Origin: DATGFB01 sp032160545 | GTDB lineage: Bacteria > Actinomycetota > Actinomycetes > Mycobacteriales > Jatrophihabitantaceae | Assembly (NCBI GenBank): GCA_032160545.1 | Contig: JAVHVN010000104.1 | Location: 1-14,861, forward strand | Direction: 5' to 3' | DNA length: 14,861 nucleotides | Shown here: positions 1 through 6,597 of the stretch, in pieces | Layout of the letters: each line of letters opens with the position of its first letter | Position numbering within the stretch: position 1 is the stretch's first letter | Notes under the pieces: generated by a model | Database searches by the model: none | The model's input: only the letters and a program-made list of their open reading frames with translations | What the model was told of the DNA's origin: nothing | Program-made: the position numbers and the translations under genes

Positions 1-614
1 ACCCGGCCCGCACGATCCCGCGCGCCATCGCGGCCTCGCTCGCGATCACCCTCGCCGTGTACACCGCGGTGGCGGTCAGCGCGCTCGCCGCCGCCGGGCC
101 GCAGGCCCTGGCCGGGACGAGCGAGCCACTCGCGGTGGCGGTGCGTGCGAGTGGTGCCGCCGGCCTGGAGCCGGTCGTGCGGATCGGCGCCGTGATCGCC
201 AGCCTCGGTGCGCTGATCTCGCTGATCGCCGGAGTCGGGCGAACCGGCCTGGCCATGGCGCGCAACGCGGACCTGCCGCGCTGGCTCGCGGCGGTGCACC
301 CGCGGCATCGCACGCCACACCATGCCGAGATCGCACTCGCCGCGGCCGTCGCCGTCCTGGTCCTGACCACCGACGTGCGCAACGTGATCGGCTTCTCGTC
401 GTTCGGCGTGCTCGTCTACTACGGCATCGCGAACGCATCGGCGTTCACGCAACCGCCGAGGGAGCGGCGCACGCCGCAGGCGTTGAACGTCCTCGGAATG
501 GCGGGGTGCGCGGTGCTCGTCGCGACGCTGCCCCGCTCCTCGCTCGTTGCGGGCGTCGGCGTGCTGGCGGCCGGCCTGGCCGGCCGGGTCGTCGTCCTGC
601 GGCTGCGCCCGTGA
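1..614 (+). CDS. APC-family amino acid permease, C-terminal half (5' end outside window)
   Basis: This is an integral membrane transporter of the amino acid-polyamine-organocation superfamily, expected to import an amino acid or related amine across the cytoplasmic membrane. The frame is open from base 3 to the stop at 612-614, giving 203 residues, roughly the last half of a 440-480 residue permease. Visible signs are the ARTIPRAI segment just before a hydrophobic helix (the usual N-P-x-R-x-I-P-R-A-I motif after helix 6), and the cytoplasmic loop reading GRTGLAMARNADLPRWLAAVH, which matches the R-x-x-x-A-M-A-R-D-G-x-L-P loop of the family. About five to six helices follow from there to the end. 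The substrate cannot be read from this half. The gene converges on the thioesterase gene at 633-1085 with only 18 bases between the stop codons and no obvious hairpin terminator. An internal GTG at 57 is not the real start, because family similarity continues upstream to the edge. Confidence 0.88.
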   Translation, partial: PARTIPRAIAASLAITLAVYTAVAVSALAAAGPQALAGTSEPLAVAVRASGAAGLEPVVRIGAVIASLGALISLIAGVGRTGLAMARNADLPRWLAAVHPRHRTPHHAEIALAAAVAVLVLTTDVRNVIGFSSFGVLVYYGIANASAFTQPPRERRTPQALNVLGMAGCAVLVATLPRSSLVAGVGVLAAGLAGRVVVLRLRP

Positions 615-632
615 GCGCGACGACGCGGTGGG

Positions 633-1085
633 TCAGGTGTCGTACGGCCGCAGCTGGTAGTCGCCATGCGTACGCGCGACGACGACGCCGTCGTCACTCA
701 CGACCGTCGCAGCCAGCGGCATCGCCGCCTTGTTGCCCCCGGCCACGGCCGCCCTCGTCGTGGCGATCACGTCGTCCGGCAGGGCCGCAGACGCGGTGAG
801 CGGGCCGCGGCCCGGCGACAGGAAGTCGATCGTCATGCTGCGGACGAGGGGGTAATGCGTCGTCGCGTCGAACGTGGCCAGGTGCATCGCCCCACCGAGT
901 AGCTCGGCGAGGGTGAAGATCACGCCGGCGTAGACCGTCCCGACGTGGTTGCCGTTGCCCTCGAAGGGCAGCCGGGCGCAGACGTAGCCCGGGCGCAGCT
1001 CGACGAACCGCACGCCCATCTCGGCGGCCCTCGGCACCAGGTGCGGCAGCGCGCTGTTGAGCGTCTCGAGCTGGGGGTTCGTCAC
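633..1085 (-). CDS. hotdog-fold thioesterase (PaaI/DUF4442-like)
   Basis: A 150-residue single-domain hotdog protein, expected to hydrolyse an acyl-CoA thioester in the cytoplasm. The hotdog core is recognisable at residues 46-67 (NHVGTVYAGVIFTLAELLGG), with the N-H-x-G-T turn and Glu61 where PaaI/YiiD-like enzymes carry the active-site Asn/Asp and helix acidic residue. It continues into the strand RSMTIDFLSPGRGPL at 82-96. The start is taken as GTG at 1083-1085 because GGGAG lies 7 bases upstream. A GTG at 1128-1130 in the same frame would add 15 residues but has no ribosome site and an atypical extension. It is the last gene of the minus-strand series, 86 bases after the DivIVA-like gene. 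With an acyl-CoA ligase and dehydrogenases nearby, a role in acyl-CoA turnover is plausible, but it could equally be an unrelated housekeeping thioesterase. The substrate is unknown. Confidence 0.85.
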   Translation of the reverse strand: MTNPQLETLNSALPHLVPRAAEMGVRFVELRPGYVCARLPFEGNGNHVGTVYAGVIFTLAELLGGAMHLATFDATTHYPLVRSMTIDFLSPGRGPLTASAALPDDVIATTRAAVAGGNKAAMPLAATVVSDDGVVVARTHGDYQLRPYDT

Positions 1086-1092
1086 GCGGCGG

Positions 1093-1097
1093 CTCCC
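1093..1097 (-). promoter_or_regulatory. ribosome binding site of the thioesterase gene
   Basis: GGGAG on the minus strand lies 7 bases before the GTG at 1085. It is the reason for preferring that start over the GTG at 1130. Confidence 0.55.
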
Positions 1098-1171
1098 GCA
1101 GTTGTGGCCGACAGGCGCGAACGGCGCCACCCACGAGGGGCGACGCCGTTGGCACTGCTGTCGACTCCGTG

Positions 1172-2149
1172 TCAGACGTGGGTCTGGGAGTCCTCGTCCT
1201 CGGTCTGGGCGTTGCCGTCGGCCTTCGGCTTCCTGATGTCGATCGTTGGCGAGCCGATGCCCGGTTCGTCGGTGAAGCCGACCGGTGCCGTGCCCGACAG
1301 CGTCGCGAGCATCTGGCGGACGTTGGTGAGCTGCGCGTTGATGCTGTCGCGTCGCTGCGTCGCGGCGGAGAGCTCGCGTTCGGACTCGGCGCGGATGCGA
1401 TCAGCGCGGGCCATCGCGTCGGCCACGATCTGGCGTGCCTTCGCCTCGGCCTCGTCGTTGAGCCGGGCCGCGTTGCGCTGCGCCTCGGCGGCTGCCTGCT
1501 CACCCTCGCCGCGCAGGCGGCCCACGTCGTTCTGCGCGGCCACCAGATCGCGCTCGGCCTGCGCGGTGCGATCGCGGAAGTCCCGCTCGGCGGACTCGCG
1601 CCGCTCGGCGAGGGTCTGCTCGAAATCGGCCGCGGCCTTGGCGGCCTGCGCGCGCTGGCGCTCGTAGATCGCCTCGGCCTCTTCGCGGCGAGCCGTCGCC
1701 TGCCGCTGTGCCTCGTCGAGCATCTGGTCGGACTCGCGCTTGGCGTCCTCGAGGATGCGGGCCGCGTCGGAATTCGCGGACGACCGGGTCTCGCTGGCGA
1801 AGCGCTCGGCCTCGTCGCGGGTGCGGGAGTTGCTCGACTCGAGTTCCTCCAGCCGCCGCCGAACGGCGTCCTCGGACTCGGAGCGGATCCGGTTGGCCTC
1901 CTCCTCGGCGAGCGAGAGGATCTCACCGATCTTCTCGCCGAAGTCGGCGAAGGTGGGCGCCGCCGGTGCCCCGGCCACCGCAGGTGCGTGCTCCTGTGCC
2001 GCGGCGATCTCTTCGATGCGCCGGGTGAGGTCGGACGTCTTGCGCTGGGCCGCCTCGACGATCTGGGACAGCCGCTCGACATGGCGGTCGACCTCTTCGG
2101 GGTCGTAGCCGTGCCGGACGGAGCGGAACGTGGGCTTCTCGTCAGCCAT
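1172..2149 (-). CDS. DivIVA-domain coiled-coil protein (polar growth / cell-division scaffold type)
   Basis: A 325-residue cytoplasmic protein. Residues 7-30 (TFRSVRHGYDPEEVDRHVERL onward) match the DivIVA N-terminal membrane-targeting motif F-x-x-V-R-x-G-Y-D-x-x-E-V-D. A short Ala/Pro hinge (55-65) follows, then FGEKIGEILSLAEEEA at 70-85, a segment seen in actinobacterial DivIVA/FilP/Scy-type proteins. Residues about 78-270 are an almost continuous Ala/Arg/Glu-rich coiled coil without prolines. The tail (290-325) is acidic and disordered. Such proteins sense negative curvature and organise polar wall synthesis, septum placement or cytoskeletal filaments. The start ATG at 2147-2149 has only a weak GAGA upstream. 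It follows the 593-residue coiled-coil gene by 49 bases in the same direction, and both share a C-terminal block (TQRRD at 264-268), so they are probably co-transcribed paralogues. It is shorter and less divergent from DivIVA than Streptomyces Scy. It is not the main Wag31/DivIVA gene, which normally sits beside ftsZ/sepF/ylm genes. Confidence 0.82.
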   Translation of the reverse strand: MADEKPTFRSVRHGYDPEEVDRHVERLSQIVEAAQRKTSDLTRRIEEIAAAQEHAPAVAGAPAAPTFADFGEKIGEILSLAEEEANRIRSESEDAVRRRLEELESSNSRTRDEAERFASETRSSANSDAARILEDAKRESDQMLDEAQRQATARREEAEAIYERQRAQAAKAAADFEQTLAERRESAERDFRDRTAQAERDLVAAQNDVGRLRGEGEQAAAEAQRNAARLNDEAEAKARQIVADAMARADRIRAESERELSAATQRRDSINAQLTNVRQMLATLSGTAPVGFTDEPGIGSPTIDIRKPKADGNAQTEDEDSQTHV

Positions 2150-2198
2150 GCGTCATCTCATTCACTCGGGACAAATGCGATTGCCGGTGGTCATGGTC

Positions 2199-3980
2199 TC
2201 AGCCGATGACGGGTTGCGGAGCGTCGCCCGTCGATTCGTCGGCTTCTGCGCGGTTGGTGGGTTCGGCTCCGTTCACTTCGTGGTTGGCCGCCACGGAGTC
2301 GGGCGGGCCGGACACCGCCAGCGCCTCGATGACTCCGGAGAGGTTGCCGAGCTCGCCGGCGATCGCGTCGCGGCGCTGGGTGAGCAGCTCGAGTTCTGCG
2401 CGGGCGTCGGTCAGCATGCGGCGGGCGGACGAGCGCATCTCGTCGGCATCGGCGCGGGCAGCCGCAATGAGTTCGGACGCCTCCTGCTTCGCGGCTCGCC
2501 TGGCGTCGGCCAGCTCCTGATGGGTCCGCGCAACTTCCTCGGCCATGGTCTCGCGGACCGATCGTGCGCCCGACTCGGCTTCGGCCAGCCGCCGCTCCGC
2601 ACGCTCGACCTGCGCCCTGGCCCGGCTCTCGGACCCTCTCGCCGCTGCGGTCGCCTCGTCGCGGATCCGGTGCACGTCGGCCTCGGCCTCGGCACGCAGC
2701 CGAACCGCGTCGGCCTGCGCCTCCTCGACGTTCCGGCGCGCCTGTGCCTCGAGGTCGGCGGCGCGCCGGTCGGCCTCGCCGGAGCGCTCGTCGATCAGCC
2801 GGCGCGCGTCGGCGACGACCGCGGAGACCCGGCGCCGGGCCCGCGCGATGCTCTCGTCCGCCCGCCCCTGTGCCTCGTCGCGGATGCGCTGGGCGTCGGC
2901 CTCGGCAGCGCGCACCAATCCGCCGACCGTCTGTTCGGCCCACGCTGTCTGCTCAGCCGCCGCGGCCATCTCGCGGGCCGAGTCGGAACGGGCCTGCTCG
3001 AGAAGGCGGCTGGCCTCGGCGCGTCCGTCGGCGCGGATCTGCGCGCCGTCCTCGCGCGCGACGTCGAGCTCGCGCTGCGCCTCGGCCCGGACCTCGTCGG
3101 CGGAGTCGAGCGCCGACTGCCGGATCTCAGCCAGCTCGGCCCCGGCCTCGGCCTCGGTCCGGGCCCAGCGCTCCTCGAGTTCGGCGCGGCGAGCTTGCAA
3201 CTCCTCGTCGTTCTCGGCGCGGCGCTGGGCGATCTCGGCAATCACCTGCTCGCGGAGGTCCTCGACGGTGCGGCGGGCTTCGGCCGTCACCGACTGCGCC
3301 TCGCGCTGGATCGAGGCGACGCCCTCACGCGCGGCCGACGTGATCGCGTCGGCTTCCTGCTCGGCCTGGGCGATGAGCCGCTCGGCGACCTTCGACGCGT
3401 TGGCGGCGAGCAGGTTTCCCTGCTCGACCGCGTCGCGGATGATCGACTGAGCCTCCTCGTGCGAGTCGGCCAAGCGCGCTTCGGAGGTCGCGAGCTTGCT
3501 GCGTGCCGCCGCGAGGGCGTCGTCCGCGGCGGCCAGCGTCGCGTCGATCTGCGCGCCTGACGGTTCGGCGGCCGGCTCGGCTGTCGGCGGCACCGGCACC
3601 GGTGCGACCGGGTCCGGGTCGGTCGGCGGTGCGGCCATCACCGGATCGGGCGCCTCGCCCGTCGTGTCCGCCGTCGTGTCAACCGGCGTCTCGCTGGGCA
3701 GTTCGCTGCGGAAGGACCGGTAGATCGGCTCGTCGAACGACTCGTCCAGCGACGGCGGAGTGAGGTAGGACGGGGAGAGGGCGGAGCTGTACGGGGATTG
3801 CGGGGCGGCGCCGTACTCCGAGGACGAAGCCAATCCGTTGAGCGAATCGGGGGGCAGGACGTAGCGCGGCTCGCTGAATCCGTCGTCGGAATCCCCGGAC
3901 GGCGCCCCGGGCACGGCGGGGTCCGACGCGCCTGTAGCGGCGTCGTCCCCGTCCGTCCACTTCCCTTGCACGGAGTGCAT
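2199..3980 (-). CDS. large hendecad coiled-coil protein (Scy/FilP-like cytoskeletal candidate)
   Basis: A 593-residue protein with three parts (numbered from the ATG at 3980). Residues 1-110 are acidic and Ser/Tyr/Pro-rich, with repeated short S-P-x-Y/S-x-x-Y elements (for example SSSEYG, SPYSS, SPSYLTPPS). Residues about 110-142 are Pro/Ala/Val-rich. Residues about 145-555 form one very long Ala/Arg/Glu coiled coil; at 362-449 it divides cleanly into eight consecutive 11-residue units with Ala at unit position 9 in seven of the eight. Hendecad rods of this kind occur in the actinobacterial filament formers Scy and FilP. The C-terminal block with TQRRD at 534-538 resembles that of the downstream DivIVA-domain protein. 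No DivIVA N-terminal motif is present. There is no signal peptide or membrane helix, so a cytoplasmic scaffold is inferred. A TTG at 4017-4019 would add 13 residues; ATG is preferred, although the upstream AAGG lies 11 bases away. The exact function is not known. Confidence 0.78.
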   Translation of the reverse strand: MHSVQGKWTDGDDAATGASDPAVPGAPSGDSDDGFSEPRYVLPPDSLNGLASSSEYGAAPQSPYSSALSPSYLTPPSLDESFDEPIYRSFRSELPSETPVDTTADTTGEAPDPVMAAPPTDPDPVAPVPVPPTAEPAAEPSGAQIDATLAAADDALAAARSKLATSEARLADSHEEAQSIIRDAVEQGNLLAANASKVAERLIAQAEQEADAITSAAREGVASIQREAQSVTAEARRTVEDLREQVIAEIAQRRAENDEELQARRAELEERWARTEAEAGAELAEIRQSALDSADEVRAEAQRELDVAREDGAQIRADGRAEASRLLEQARSDSAREMAAAAEQTAWAEQTVGGLVRAAEADAQRIRDEAQGRADESIARARRRVSAVVADARRLIDERSGEADRRAADLEAQARRNVEEAQADAVRLRAEAEADVHRIRDEATAAARGSESRARAQVERAERRLAEAESGARSVRETMAEEVARTHQELADARRAAKQEASELIAAARADADEMRSSARRMLTDARAELELLTQRRDAIAGELGNLSGVIEALAVSGPPDSVAANHEVNGAEPTNRAEADESTGDAPQPVIG

Positions 3981-4100
3981 AGTTTCAGACGCCTTACGCT
4001 GCGGCCAGCCCAAGGTCAATTACCGACGCGGCGCGTCACGCCGCCCGCTCAGGAAACGGACTGTGGCCCCGCGGACGCGATCACCCGAACGAAGCGGACC

Positions 4101-4871
4101 TCACACAGACCGAATGCCGTCGGGCAGCGGCTGCCCCGCGAGCAGGGCGGTTCCGACGTCGCCCAGTGCGCTGAGCGCCGCGAGGTGCGGCCACGGCCCG
4201 AAGGACACCCGGGCTACGCCCGCGGCGGCGAACTCGGCAGGGGTCGCTCCACCCGGGACGGCCAGCACGCTGACCTTGCGCAGGCCGATGCCGTCGACCA
4301 ACGCGGCGGCGGTCGAGGCGTCGAGGCGACCGGGCACGAATACGCAGGCGGCGCCGGCGTCGAGGAACGCACGCCCCCGGCGGATCGCCTCGTCGATGCA
4401 CTCACGTGGCGCCCGGCCGCCCGGCTCGAAGTAGACGTCGGTGCGCGCGTTCAGCACGAAGGGGATGCCCTCGGCGGCACCTGCGGCCACCGCGGCCTCG
4501 ACAGCGCGTACCGAGTCGTCGAAGGGCCGCATCGCGTCCTCGAGGTTCGCGCCGACCGCTCCCGCGCCGATCGCCGCACGGACCGTCGCGTCGACGTCGC
4601 CGTAGCCGGCCTCGAGATCGGCGGTGACCGGAATGGCGACGGCTGCGGCGATGCGGGCGATCGCAGCGATCATCAGCTCGCGCGGGATCTGCTCGCCGTC
4701 GTCGTAGCCGTGTGCAGCCGCGATCGCGTGGCTCGCGGTAGCGATCGCGCGGCAGCCGGGCAGCGCCGCGATCACCCGCGCGCTGGCGGCATCCCAGACA
4801 TTGACGAGGACGAGCAGCTCGAGGTCGTCGTGCAGACGGCGCAGTTCGTCCGCCTCGTCGCGCAGGCTCAT
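4101..4871 (-). CDS. isocitrate lyase/phosphoenolpyruvate mutase superfamily protein
   Basis: A 256-residue TIM-barrel enzyme of the PEP mutase/2-methylisocitrate lyase superfamily. These enzymes make or break C-C or C-P bonds of alpha-keto or enolate-forming acids with a bound Mg2+. Signature segments are LVNVWDAASARVI (22-34), ATASHAIAAAHGYDDGE (44-60), the metal-site strand VTADLEAGYGD (82-92, with Asp85 and Glu87), GANLED (107-112) and NARTDVY (141-147, Arg143). The K-K-C-G-H motif of true isocitrate and methylisocitrate lyases is absent at the active-site loop, so a lyase of the glyoxylate or methylcitrate cycle is unlikely. The length fits the short uncharacterised branch usually annotated 'isocitrate lyase/PEP mutase family'. 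The substrate is unknown. It lies 37 bases downstream of the acyl-CoA ligase in the same direction but has its own promoter-like hexamer directly before the ATG. The 120 bases after it, up to the coiled-coil gene, hold no further gene that I can see. Confidence 0.85.
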   Translation of the reverse strand: MSLRDEADELRRLHDDLELLVLVNVWDAASARVIAALPGCRAIATASHAIAAAHGYDDGEQIPRELMIAAIARIAAAVAIPVTADLEAGYGDVDATVRAAIGAGAVGANLEDAMRPFDDSVRAVEAAVAAGAAEGIPFVLNARTDVYFEPGGRAPRECIDEAIRRGRAFLDAGAACVFVPGRLDASTAAALVDGIGLRKVSVLAVPGGATPAEFAAAGVARVSFGPWPHLAALSALGDVGTALLAGQPLPDGIRSV

Positions 4872-4884
4872 GGCCGCGACCCTA
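4872..4884 (-). promoter_or_regulatory. candidate -10 element giving a leaderless transcript of the PEP mutase-family gene
   Basis: On the minus strand TAGGGT (4879-4884) is followed by 7 bases and then the ATG at 4871. No Shine-Dalgarno sequence lies between. This fits the TANNNT-N6-9-start layout of actinobacterial leaderless mRNAs. No convincing -35 element is visible. Confidence 0.4.
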
Positions 4885-4908
4885 GGGCCGCCGTCCGACA
4901 GCGCCGGG

Positions 4909-6549
4909 CTACGGCTTGGTGCGCTCGACCGTCAGCTCGCCGGCCTGGAAGCGCGAGCGAAGCACCTTCTTGTCGAACTTGCCGACCGACGTCTTCGGCA
5001 CCTCGTCGACGAACGTCCAGTTCTCGGGGACCTGCCACGCGGCGACCTTGCCGCCGAGGAACTCGGCGAGCTGTCCGGGCGCCGGCTCGGCGCCCGCCTT
5101 GCGCACGACGACGGCGAGCGGCCGCTCGGTCCACTTCTCGTCGGGGATGCCGATGACGGCGGCCTCGAGCACGTCGGGGTTGGCGGCGAGCAGGTTCTCG
5201 AGTTCCACGGACGAGATCCACTCGCCGCCAGACTTGATCACGTCCTTCGCGCGGTCGGTTATCTGGAAGAACCCGCGCTCGTCGAGCGTCCCGATGTCGC
5301 CGGTGCGCAGCCACCCGTCGTGGAACTTCTCGGGTGCCGGGTCGCGGTGGTACGCGCCGGTGATCCACGGACCCCGGACCTCGATCTCGCCGACGGCCTC
5401 GCCGTCCCACGGCAACGGGGCGCCGTCGTCACCGACGATGCGCATCTCGACACCGGCGATGACCCGGCCCGACTTCATCCGCCACCGGATCTCGCCGGGC
5501 GAGCCGATCTCGACCTCGGCGGGCGGATGCGCCATGCCGGCGACAGGCGAGGTCTCGGTCATTCCCCAACCCTGGATGATGCGCACGCCGTACCTCGACT
5601 CGAACGCCTCGACGAGCGACTGCGGGATCGCCGCCCCGCCCGACGTGCCCAGCCGTAGCGAGGACAGGTCGATGTCGTGCTCCGCGCCGTACTGCAGGAT
5701 GCCGGCCCAGATCGTGGGGACGGCCGAGGCCAGCGTCGAGCGCTCGGCCTTGATGAAGTCGGTGATCGGGCCGGGCGTCATGTGCGGGCCGGGCAGGTGC
5801 AGCGACGCGCCGCCGAGGAACGACGCGAACGGGATGCCCCACGCGTTGACGTGGAACATCGGGACGAACGTCAGGATCCGGTCGCGTTCGGTGGCACCCG
5901 TGACGCCGGCCGAGATCGTGCCCAGCGCGTGCAGGTAGGTCGAGCGATGCGAGTACACGACGCCCTTGGGGTCGCCGGTGGTGCCGCTCGTGTAGCACAT
6001 CGAGGCCGCCGAGCGTTCGTCGAGGTCGGGCCACTCGAAGCCGGCCTGCTCGGCGGCGAGCAGGTCCGCGTAACGGTGCACCGGCACGTCCCCGAGGGCT
6101 GACGAATCCGCATCACCGATGACGATGTAGGCCTCGACGGTCTTGAGCTGCGCCGCGATCGGCGCGAGCAGCGGCAGCAACGTGCTGTCGACGATGACGA
6201 TCCGGTCCTCGGCGTGGTTGACGATGTGCGCGGTCTGGGCGCCGGGCAGGCGGATGTTGAGCGTGTGCAGGACGGCGCCCATGCACGGCACCGCGTAGTA
6301 CGCCTCGAGGTGTTCCTGCTGGTTCCAGCAGAACGTCCCGACCCGGTCGCCCGGTTCGACGCCCAGGTTCGCGAGCGCCGCGGCGAGGCGTTCGGCGTTG
6401 CGTCCGATCTCGGCGTACGTCGTGCGGCGGGCACCCGCACCGTCGCCCTGCCAGGTGACGCACTCGCTCTGCCCGTAGACCGTCGTCCCGTGCCGCAGGA
6501 TCGACGTGATCGTCAGCGGGAAGTCGTCCTGCATGGTGCTGGCGATCAC
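4909..6549 (-). CDS. AMP-forming acyl-CoA ligase (medium/long-chain, FadD/AlkK-like)
   Basis: A 546-residue adenylate-forming enzyme. It activates a carboxylic (probably fatty) acid with ATP to the acyl-adenylate and transfers it to coenzyme A in the cytoplasm. All family motifs are present (numbered from the GTG at 6549): P-loop YTSGTTGDPKG at 186-196, MFHVNAWG at 231-238, GWGMTETSP at 327-335, GWLRTGD at 412-418, the hinge and A8 region DRAKDVIKSGGEWIS at 432-446, and the A10 lysine at 524 in PKTSVGKFDKK. The N-terminus (MQDDFPLTITSILRHG) and overall length resemble AlkK-type medium/long-chain ligases. GTG is preferred as start because GAGGGAG lies 6 bases upstream. The ATG at 6555 directly abuts that ribosome site, and another in-frame ATG lies at 6534. 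The gene is divergent from the acyl-CoA dehydrogenase operon across a short region with two dyads, which suggests joint control and a common pathway. Chain-length specificity cannot be read. Confidence 0.93.
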   Translation of the reverse strand: MIASTMQDDFPLTITSILRHGTTVYGQSECVTWQGDGAGARRTTYAEIGRNAERLAAALANLGVEPGDRVGTFCWNQQEHLEAYYAVPCMGAVLHTLNIRLPGAQTAHIVNHAEDRIVIVDSTLLPLLAPIAAQLKTVEAYIVIGDADSSALGDVPVHRYADLLAAEQAGFEWPDLDERSAASMCYTSGTTGDPKGVVYSHRSTYLHALGTISAGVTGATERDRILTFVPMFHVNAWGIPFASFLGGASLHLPGPHMTPGPITDFIKAERSTLASAVPTIWAGILQYGAEHDIDLSSLRLGTSGGAAIPQSLVEAFESRYGVRIIQGWGMTETSPVAGMAHPPAEVEIGSPGEIRWRMKSGRVIAGVEMRIVGDDGAPLPWDGEAVGEIEVRGPWITGAYHRDPAPEKFHDGWLRTGDIGTLDERGFFQITDRAKDVIKSGGEWISSVELENLLAANPDVLEAAVIGIPDEKWTERPLAVVVRKAGAEPAPGQLAEFLGGKVAAWQVPENWTFVDEVPKTSVGKFDKKVLRSRFQAGELTVERTKP

Positions 6550-6555
6550 CGGCAT

Positions 6556-6562
6556 CTCCCTC
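6556..6562 (-). promoter_or_regulatory. ribosome binding site of the acyl-CoA ligase gene
   Basis: GAGGGAG on the minus strand. It touches the ATG at 6555 with no spacing but lies an ideal 6 bases from the in-frame GTG at 6549, so it argues for the GTG start. Confidence 0.5.
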
Positions 6563-6570
6563 GCTCACAG

Positions 6571-6592
6571 ACCGATTGGTCGGTACGGTACC
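6571..6592. promoter_or_regulatory. two abutting inverted repeats in the divergent ligase/dehydrogenase promoter (candidate operator)
   Basis: Bases 6571-6584 read ACCGA-TTGG-TCGGT, a perfect 5-base dyad around a 4-base spacer. Bases 6582-6592 read GGTAC-G-GTACC, a second perfect dyad. They overlap by three bases and cover the space just upstream of, and including, the -10 hexamer of the dehydrogenase gene. ACCGA/TCGGT arms are typical of operators of TetR-type regulators of acyl-CoA metabolism in actinobacteria. No regulator gene lies in the window. Confidence 0.5.
6584..6589 (+). promoter_or_regulatory. candidate -10 element of the acyl-CoA dehydrogenase operon
   Basis: TACGGT is followed by 8 bases and then the ATG at 6598. 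There is no ribosome binding sequence between, which suggests a leaderless mRNA. The hexamer lies inside the abutting inverted repeats, so a bound repressor would block it. No clear -35 element. Confidence 0.4.
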
Positions 6593-6597
6593 GCCGT

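Noticed and set aside
614..633. Bidirectional terminator between the permease and thioesterase genes
   Set aside because: The 18 bases between the stop codons do not form a convincing stem-loop and have no T-tract.
2130..3560. 476-residue open frame on the plus strand opposite the large coiled-coil gene
   Set aside because: Its composition (Gly, Leu, Arg, Val with no family motifs) is what a reversed Ala/Arg/Glu coiled-coil gene in GC-rich DNA gives. The minus-strand frame has the coherent hendecad pattern.
4020..4100. Terminator or small RNA in the 120-base gap between the PEP mutase-family and coiled-coil genes
   Set aside because: The repeated GCGGAC found there is a direct, not inverted, repeat, and I see no stable hairpin with a T-tract or any short gene.
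4101..4871. Annotation as true isocitrate or methylisocitrate lyase
   Set aside because: The K-K-C-G-H catalytic motif is missing and the protein is shorter than those enzymes; only superfamily membership is supported.
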